Assembly: GCA_023267115.1 (NCBI GenBank)
Contig: JAHFNV010000018.1
Coordinates: 1-9,837, forward strand
DNA from: Candidatus Nomurabacteria bacterium
GTDB taxonomy: Bacteria; Patescibacteriota; Minisyncoccia; Phycocordibacterales; UBA9973
DNA length: 9,837 nucleotides
Direction of reading: 5' to 3'
The stretch's first letter is position 1. Each line of letters opens with the position of its first letter. Of the stretch, positions 6,189 to 9,837 are shown piece after piece. Under the pieces are notes generated by a model. That model ran no database searches. It worked only from the letters and a program-made list of their open reading frames with translations, and had not been told where the DNA came from. A program made the position numbers and the translations under genes.

Positions 6189-7205
6189 ATGACAAATTTA
6201 CCTACCTTAGAATTTGTTTTAAAAAATTACAGTAATTTTAATTCACGGGCTACTCGCGATGCTCTTGTTGCTTATTGGCGTCACGTTGAGAAAGGGGGAA
6301 AAATGTTCTGGGCAGTAGCCGGAGCCATGTCTTCAGCCCGACTTGGCATCACTTTATCTCCGGCCATAAAAGCCGGGCTTATTTCCGGCTTGTCAGTTAC
6401 CGGCGCCAATTTGGAAGAATCGCTGTTTCGATTAGTGGCCCATAACCATTATAAAAATTTTCCGGATTATCGATACTTTACCAAGCAAGACGACGTTAAA
6501 ATTTTGGAAAACCGCATGCGCCGAGTGACCGATACCAGTATTCCAGAAGACGAAGCTTTCCGAGTGGTGGAGAAATATATAGTGCCTGTTTGGCGAGAAG
6601 CTACTCTAAACAACAAACGCAAATTTTGGCACGAATATTTTTATGAGCTTGTGCAATCGGTGGACAAAAAATTGTATCAAGGAAACAGTAATGAATGTTG
6701 GCTTTTGGCCGCCGCTTTACAGAACCTGCCAATGGTGATTCCCGGATATGAAGACTCAACCTTCGGCAACATTTTTGCTTCCTATGTTAAAAGTGGCGAA
6801 TGCAATGCCAATATCGCCAAGTCCGGTATTGAATATATGGTTTTGTTTTACGAGCAATATAAAAAACTTTCTTCAGGGGCCGGGGTTGGTTTCTTTCAGA
6901 TTGGCGGAGGGATTGCCGGAGATTTTCCAATCTGCGTTGTACCATCTATCAAGTATGATCTTAAACAAAAAGTGAAACCATGGGCGTATTTCTGCCAAAT
7001 TTCCGATTCTACCACTTCCTACGGTTCGTATTCCGGAGCTACACCCAATGAGAAAATCACCTGGGACAAACTTACCGCCGAGACCCCAATGTTTGTTATT
7101 GAGTCGGATGCTACCATAGTTGCTCCACTCATTTTGACTGCGCTTCTGGAGTGTAAAGCAAATCCAAGCGAAGCAAATGCATTGATAAAAAAATATTCTA
7201 AATAA
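6189..7205 (+). CDS. Deoxyhypusine synthase family enzyme, putative polyamine aminobutyltransferase
   Basis: NAD-dependent enzyme of the deoxyhypusine synthase (DHS) family, which moves an aminobutyl group from spermidine to an amine via an enzyme-lysine imine. In the 338 residues (human DHS is 369): VAGAMSSARLG (43-53), VTGANLEESLF (70-80), IPGYEDSTFG (184-193), IGGGIAGDFP (238-247), YSGATPNEKITWDKL (281-295) with Lys294 at the position of the catalytic lysine (human Lys329, SWGKI), and ESDATIVAPLIL (305-316). The true DHS substrate, eIF5A, does not exist in bacteria, so another acceptor is likely. Putrescine, giving homospermidine, is the best-fitting guess because putrescine-forming genes follow. 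The sequence diverges from human DHS around the catalytic lysine (TWDK for SWGK), so activity is unproven. It begins one base after the DUF192 stop and ends 8 bases before aguB. Confidence 0.85.
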   Translation: MTNLPTLEFVLKNYSNFNSRATRDALVAYWRHVEKGGKMFWAVAGAMSSARLGITLSPAIKAGLISGLSVTGANLEESLFRLVAHNHYKNFPDYRYFTKQDDVKILENRMRRVTDTSIPEDEAFRVVEKYIVPVWREATLNNKRKFWHEYFYELVQSVDKKLYQGNSNECWLLAAALQNLPMVIPGYEDSTFGNIFASYVKSGECNANIAKSGIEYMVLFYEQYKKLSSGAGVGFFQIGGGIAGDFPICVVPSIKYDLKQKVKPWAYFCQISDSTTSYGSYSGATPNEKITWDKLTAETPMFVIESDATIVAPLILTALLECKANPSEANALIKKYSK

Positions 7206-7213
7206 AAACATTC

Positions 7214-8143
7214 ATGCCAAAGAAAAAATTAATCACTATTGGCTTAATTCAAAGCAAAGTCTCAAGCGATTTAACTGCGAATTTAAAAAAAACAGAAAAA
7301 ATGATTCGCCGAGCAGCTAGGGCGGGCGCGCAGATTATTTGTTTGCAAGAATTATTCCAAACCTTGTATTTTCCTCAAAAGCAAAAAATGCAGAAGGATA
7401 ATTTTGCAGAAGACATACGGGGGCGAACCGTTTCTTTTATGAGACAATTAGCCAAAGATGTGGGGGTGATTTTGATTGTCCCTTTTTATGAAAAAAGGAA
7501 AGGCAAATATTATAACACTGCCCTTGTATTGAATAATAAAGGAAAGCTTTTGGGGCAATATGATAAAATTCATATTCCGCAAGATCCCGGCTTTTATGAA
7601 AAAGATTATTTTGAACACGGAAAGAATGACTATAAAATTTTCAAGACCAAATTTGGCACCTTTGCAGTTTTAATTTGTTTTGATCAATGGTTTCCTGAAG
7701 CGGCGCGCGAGGCCCGTTTAGCTGGAGCAGAAATAATTTTTTACCCAACAGCCATTGCGGACATCATCGGTTATCAACATTCCAATAATTGGCATGATGC
7801 GTGGGAGACCAGTATCAGAGGTCATGCTATTGCCAACAGTGTGGTTGTGGTAGCCGTTAATCGTGTGGGCGTAGAAGGACGCTCCAGATTCTTTGGGCAA
7901 TCGTTTATGGCCGATGCTTGGGGCAAGGTTCTCGCGCGTGCGTCTAAAGGTAAAGAAGAAGTTCTAGTGCAAAAGGTTGATCTTGAATATAATAAATTCC
8001 TCTCCGAGGGTTGGGGATTTTTGCGCTATCGCCGACCCAATACATATAAGAATATTACCTCTAATAAATTTATCAGTCGATCTAAAAAATTAAAAAATGT
8101 AGCGCATTATAAGGCAGAAAAAAAGGCTCTAGAGCGAAAATGA
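7214..8143 (+). CDS. aguB: N-carbamoylputrescine amidohydrolase
   Basis: Nitrilase-superfamily hydrolase that splits N-carbamoylputrescine into putrescine, CO2 and ammonia. The 309 residues show the Glu-Lys-Cys catalytic triad in family context: Glu46 in LQELF, Lys118 in YDKIHIPQDPGFYEKDYFEHG, and Cys155 in LICFDQWFPEAAR. The segments HSNNWHDAW (189-197), RGHAIANSV and WGFLRYRRP (267-275) fit the AguB group rather than other nitrilases. Other carbon-nitrogen hydrolases such as beta-ureidopropionase are possible, but aguA starts within its stop codon (ATGA overlap, 4 bases), which fixes the pathway assignment well. The last 25 residues are Lys-rich and poorly conserved. No ribosome binding site is visible before the ATG. 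Confidence 0.93.
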   Translation: MPKKKLITIGLIQSKVSSDLTANLKKTEKMIRRAARAGAQIICLQELFQTLYFPQKQKMQKDNFAEDIRGRTVSFMRQLAKDVGVILIVPFYEKRKGKYYNTALVLNNKGKLLGQYDKIHIPQDPGFYEKDYFEHGKNDYKIFKTKFGTFAVLICFDQWFPEAAREARLAGAEIIFYPTAIADIIGYQHSNNWHDAWETSIRGHAIANSVVVVAVNRVGVEGRSRFFGQSFMADAWGKVLARASKGKEEVLVQKVDLEYNKFLSEGWGFLRYRRPNTYKNITSNKFISRSKKLKNVAHYKAEKKALERK

Positions 8144-9180
8144 CCAAAGATACGCCACTTTCTTCTTTAGGTTTTCATATGCCAGCAGAATGGGAACCAC
8201 ATTCTGCTGTTTGGCTCGCTTGGCCATATGACAGGATCTCTTTTGGTTCTCTAAACGAGCCGGATGGTAAACCGGACCGAGAGCGTCTAACCAGAGTGGA
8301 GAGCAAATTTGCTGAAATAATTGCGGAGCTCTCTAAAAGTGAACAAGTAGAATTGTTGGTTATGGAGAATCAAGAACATTCTAACATTCTAACGAATATT
8401 AGAATGTTACCGAATGTTACAATTCACGAAGTTGATTATGCGGATGTCTGGACACGTGATTATGCCCCAAGTTTTGTGCTCGACGGGGATGGAAAATCTA
8501 CGGCTGTTAAATGGGAATATAACGCTTACAGTAAAAAATTTCCGATGCTGATCAAAGACAATGGAGTGTTTAAAAAACTGCAGCAAGAATTGAAAATGAA
8601 AATGATTGAGCCTGGCATGGTGATGGAGGGTGGAGCTATTGAAGTCAATGGCAATAGTACGCTTCTCACCACTGAACAGTGCTTACTAAAAAGAAATCCA
8701 AATTTAAGCAAGGGAGAAATAGAAAAATTTTTCTCTAAATATCTAGGAATAAAAAAAACTATCTGGCTGAAGGATGGGATAATGGGTGATCATACCGACG
8801 GGCATATTGACGAAGTGGCGAAATTTATTGCTGTCAATAAAGTTGTTTGCGCCTACGAGGATAACAATAAGGATGAGAATTATGAAATATTAAAAAATGC
8901 CTATGAATTCTTGAAAGCTGAATTGCTTGAAGTGATTAAACTTCCAATGCCGCATATGACTTATCATGGTGGCGAAAGAGCTCCAGCTTCATATGTTAAT
9001 TTTTATATTGGCAATAAAGTAGTGCTGATGCCAACCTTTAATGACCCAAATGATGCCAAGGCCTTAGAAATTATCCGGTCGCAATTTCCAAATCGCAAGG
9101 TAACAGGAATTGATTGTAGTGATATTATCTACGGTGGTGGAGCTATTCATTGCCTGACCCAACAACAGCCGGTCGCATAG
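8140..9180 (+). CDS. aguA: Agmatine deiminase
   Basis: Guanidine-modifying enzyme converting agmatine to N-carbamoylputrescine and ammonia, supplying AguB. The 346 residues carry the family pattern: MPAEWEPHSAVWLAWP near the N-terminus (14-29), DVWTRDYAP (102-110), MEGGAIEVNG (162-171), LLTTEQCLL, GDHTDGHIDEVAKF (216-229, with His218 and Asp220), and the catalytic cysteine Cys338 in YGGGAIHCLTQQQP. Length is normal. It overlaps aguB by 4 bases, so translation is probably coupled. A small palindrome (8382-8409) encodes residues 81-90 in a variable region between the first strand motifs. It is the last gene of the + strand run, and faces the rnpB terminator 6 bases downstream. Confidence 0.96.
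   Translation: MTKDTPLSSLGFHMPAEWEPHSAVWLAWPYDRISFGSLNEPDGKPDRERLTRVESKFAEIIAELSKSEQVELLVMENQEHSNILTNIRMLPNVTIHEVDYADVWTRDYAPSFVLDGDGKSTAVKWEYNAYSKKFPMLIKDNGVFKKLQQELKMKMIEPGMVMEGGAIEVNGNSTLLTTEQCLLKRNPNLSKGEIEKFFSKYLGIKKTIWLKDGIMGDHTDGHIDEVAKFIAVNKVVCAYEDNNKDENYEILKNAYEFLKAELLEVIKLPMPHMTYHGGERAPASYVNFYIGNKVVLMPTFNDPNDAKALEIIRSQFPNRKVTGIDCSDIIYGGGAIHCLTQQQPVA
8382..8409. repeat. Small palindrome inside aguA
   Basis: Perfect 11-base arms TAACATTCTAA (8382-8392) and TTAGAATGTTA (8399-8409) with loop CGAATA. Partial copies flank it: AACATTCT just before (8376-8383) and CGAATGTTAC just after. It encodes about residues 81-90 (SNILTNIRML), in a variable part of the protein. Confidence 0.65.
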
Positions 9181-9185
9181 TGAAC

Positions 9186-9213
9186 AAAAGAAAACCCCCG
9201 CTTTAGGCGGGGG
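9186..9213 (-). terminator. Intrinsic terminator of rnpB, converging with aguA
   Basis: GC-rich stem CCCCCGC (9195-9201) and GCGGGGG (9207-9213) with a 5-base loop. Read on the - strand it is followed by TTTTCTTTTG, a good U-tract. On the + strand it is followed by AATTCATTTTTA, so it may also stop aguA transcription, less strongly. Confidence 0.85.
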
Positions 9214-9227
9214 AATTCATTTTTATC

Positions 9228-9559
9228 GCGGGCATCTATAAGCCGAATTCTGTTTCAGTACGCCGAAGTTTTCACATAGGCGACTAATGATAGCTATTTG
9301 TCTAGGCCCTAAATTACTCTAGGGCTCAAGCGATTCTCCCCTTACCAGTTTAATTAAACTGGTAAGAGACACGATCTTGCACAGAGATAAGGATTTAGCC
9401 GTTTCAGCCGGACTTAACCGGGTCGTTTCTGTTCGCACCTATATATTGCTATATGTGGGTGTTACCCACTACCCATTTTGGCCCCGCATAAATGCGGGGT
9501 AACTGTGTTCGGACTTTCCTCTCCAACATTACGTCAGAGTAGCCATCCGATGCCCGCCT
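9228..9559 (-). ncRNA. rnpB: RNase P RNA, about 330 nt
   Basis: Catalytic RNA that removes tRNA 5' leaders. On the - strand it shows the conserved core: GAGAGGAAAGTCCGAACA (5' strand of P4, + strand about 9504-9524), GTGCGAACAGAAAC (about 9425-9438), GTGCAAGATC (about 9372-9381), and CAGAATTCGGCTTAT (3' strand of P4, about 9239-9253). The ends pair as P1: GCGGGCATC (9557-9549) with GATGCCCGC (9236-9228), which fixes the limits to within a few bases. A 17-base-spaced promoter places the start at about 9557. The RNA is short compared with about 377 nt in E. coli. The P15-P17 part is reduced to one hairpin (9341-9366) and I see no unpaired GGU there. Confidence 0.95.
9341..9366. repeat. Perfect 26-nt palindrome within rnpB (P15-P17 region)
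   Basis: CTTACCAGTTTAA (9341-9353) is followed directly by its exact complement TTAAACTGGTAAG (9354-9366). It occupies the place where type A RNase P RNAs have the L15 loop and P16-P17. It may be a genuine reduced stem or an inserted palindrome. Confidence 0.7.
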
Positions 9560-9563
9560 AAAA

Positions 9564-9592
9564 ATGCTACCAGACTTGCAATTTTTTTGCAA
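9564..9592 (-). promoter_or_regulatory. rnpB promoter
   Basis: Read on the - strand: TTGCAA (9592-9587), a 17-base spacer, TAGCAT (9569-9564). Initiation about 7 bases later falls at about 9557, exactly where P1 of RNase P RNA begins. Confidence 0.75.
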
Positions 9593-9604
9593 GTATGCTA
9601 TGCT
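9576..9604 (+). promoter_or_regulatory. Mirror-image + strand promoter
   Basis: TTGCAA (9576-9581), a 17-base spacer, TATGCT (9599-9604). It is interleaved with the rnpB promoter and placed symmetrically about base 9584: both -35 boxes are 3 bases and both -10 boxes 15 bases from the centre. The -35 boxes are the arms of a CTTGCAA / TTGCAAG palindrome. Confidence 0.45.
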
Positions 9605-9610
9605 GACCCT

Positions 9611-9689
9611 TGTGAGTATGAGGTCGTTCTCATATTTATCGAACAATGTATGTGCCCAAAAAACGCCGCAAGGCGTTTTTTGTTTTTTT
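9611..9689 (+). ncRNA. Candidate small RNA, about 79 nt
   Basis: Defined by the + strand promoter at 9576-9604 and a strong intrinsic terminator at 9658-9689. Inside is a small hairpin TATGAG (9617-9622) / CTCATA (9629-9634). No known RNA family is recognised. A short ATG frame at 9618 runs through the terminator stem, so it is unlikely to be translated. Confidence 0.35.
9658..9689. terminator. Bidirectional intrinsic terminator
   Basis: AAAAAACGCC (9658-9667), loop GCAA, GGCGTTTTTT (9672-9681), then GTTTTTTT on the + strand. On the - strand the same stem ends in TTTTTT. It can end tRNA-Ala transcription from the right and the proposed small RNA from the left; the T tract is longer in the + direction. 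Confidence 0.8.
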
Positions 9690-9717
9690 AGTCAATCTTT
9701 CTTCAAATTCGGAATTG

Positions 9718-9790
9718 TGGACCCTACCGGATTCGGACCGGTGACCTCCTCATTGCAAATGAGGCGCTCTACCAACTAAGCTAAGGGCCC
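9718..9790 (-). tRNA. tRNA-Ala, anticodon UGC
   Basis: A 73-nt cloverleaf on the - strand: acceptor GGGCCCT / AGGGTCC, D stem GCTT / GAGC, anticodon stem CCTCA / TGAGG with loop TTTGCAA (anticodon at 9757-9755), T stem ACCGG / CCGGT with loop TCCGAAT, and discriminator A73. The third acceptor pair is G3-U70, the main alanine identity element. The discriminator is followed by CAA, so the 3' CCA is not encoded and must be added by a nucleotidyltransferase. Confidence 0.97.
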
Positions 9791-9837
9791 TAAAACATTT
9801 TTATCAAAATATTCCGGGCGGCCATCATAATGGATTA
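9791..9837. other. Window end, no feature recognised
   Basis: Forty-seven bases upstream of the tRNA on its strand. AT-rich stretches such as TTGATAAAAATG (read on the - strand) could belong to a tRNA promoter, but no -35/-10 pair with proper spacing stands out. Confidence 0.3.

Noticed and set aside
6189..7205. Annotation as a genuine eIF5A-modifying deoxyhypusine synthase
   Set aside because: The setting is bacterial, with mreB, bacterial-type rnpB and sigma70-like promoters; bacteria have EF-P, not eIF5A, so only family membership is claimed.
9449..9646. Antisense frame of 65 codons covering the 5' part of rnpB and its promoter
   Set aside because: It lies over RNase P RNA core sequence, including the conserved P4 strand.
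9564..9779. + strand frame running from the rnpB promoter into tRNA-Ala
   Set aside because: It crosses a strong terminator and a tRNA gene, and its sequence shows no protein-like pattern.
1..9837. CRISPR array, insertion sequence, integrase or phage genes
   Set aside because: No regularly spaced repeats, transposase or integrase motifs were seen; the only repeats are the isolated palindromes and one short tandem heptamer.

Overview
The window looks like a piece of a small AT-rich bacterial genome, most likely a Candidate Phyla Radiation (Patescibacteria, Parcubacteria-like) member. This is inference from several features together: a prolyl-tRNA synthetase without the usual editing insertion, a shortened RNase P RNA, a tRNA gene with no encoded CCA, very tight gene packing, almost no Shine-Dalgarno sequences, and palindromic elements inside genes. 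TGA is used as an ordinary stop (mreC, aguB), so the recoded Gracilibacteria/Absconditabacteria type is unlikely.

Region 1 (1-2916, + strand) is housekeeping: the 3' part of proS, then mreB and mreC, which overlap. An AT-rich hairpin follows mreC. Region 2 (about 2979-9180, + strand) is a run of six close-packed genes: tgt (queuosine-family tRNA modification), a compact SpeA-like arginine decarboxylase, a membrane-anchored DUF192 protein, a deoxyhypusine-synthase-family enzyme, aguB and aguA. SpeA, AguA and AguB together make arginine -> agmatine -> N-carbamoylputrescine -> putrescine. The DHS-family enzyme is the natural candidate for a further aminobutyl transfer, for example homospermidine-type synthesis, since bacteria have no eIF5A. 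Two good sigma70-type promoters, before tgt and before speA, would start transcription only a few bases ahead of the ATG, suggesting leaderless messages. Region 3 (9181-9837) is an RNA region, mostly on the - strand: tRNA-Ala(UGC), a bidirectional terminator, then rnpB with a clear promoter and its own terminator converging on aguA. A mirror-image promoter on the + strand, followed by a strong terminator, suggests an unannotated small RNA of about 79 nt.

The most unusual signal is a set of palindromic insertions inside genes. The clearest is a 110-nt, GC-rich palindrome inserted in frame in tgt, which adds about 37 residues just before a conserved substrate-site segment. Smaller perfect inverted repeats lie inside the DUF192 gene, aguA and the P15-P17 region of rnpB. 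This resembles in concept the Rickettsia palindromic elements that insert into coding genes, but the sequences here are not ones I can assign to a known family.
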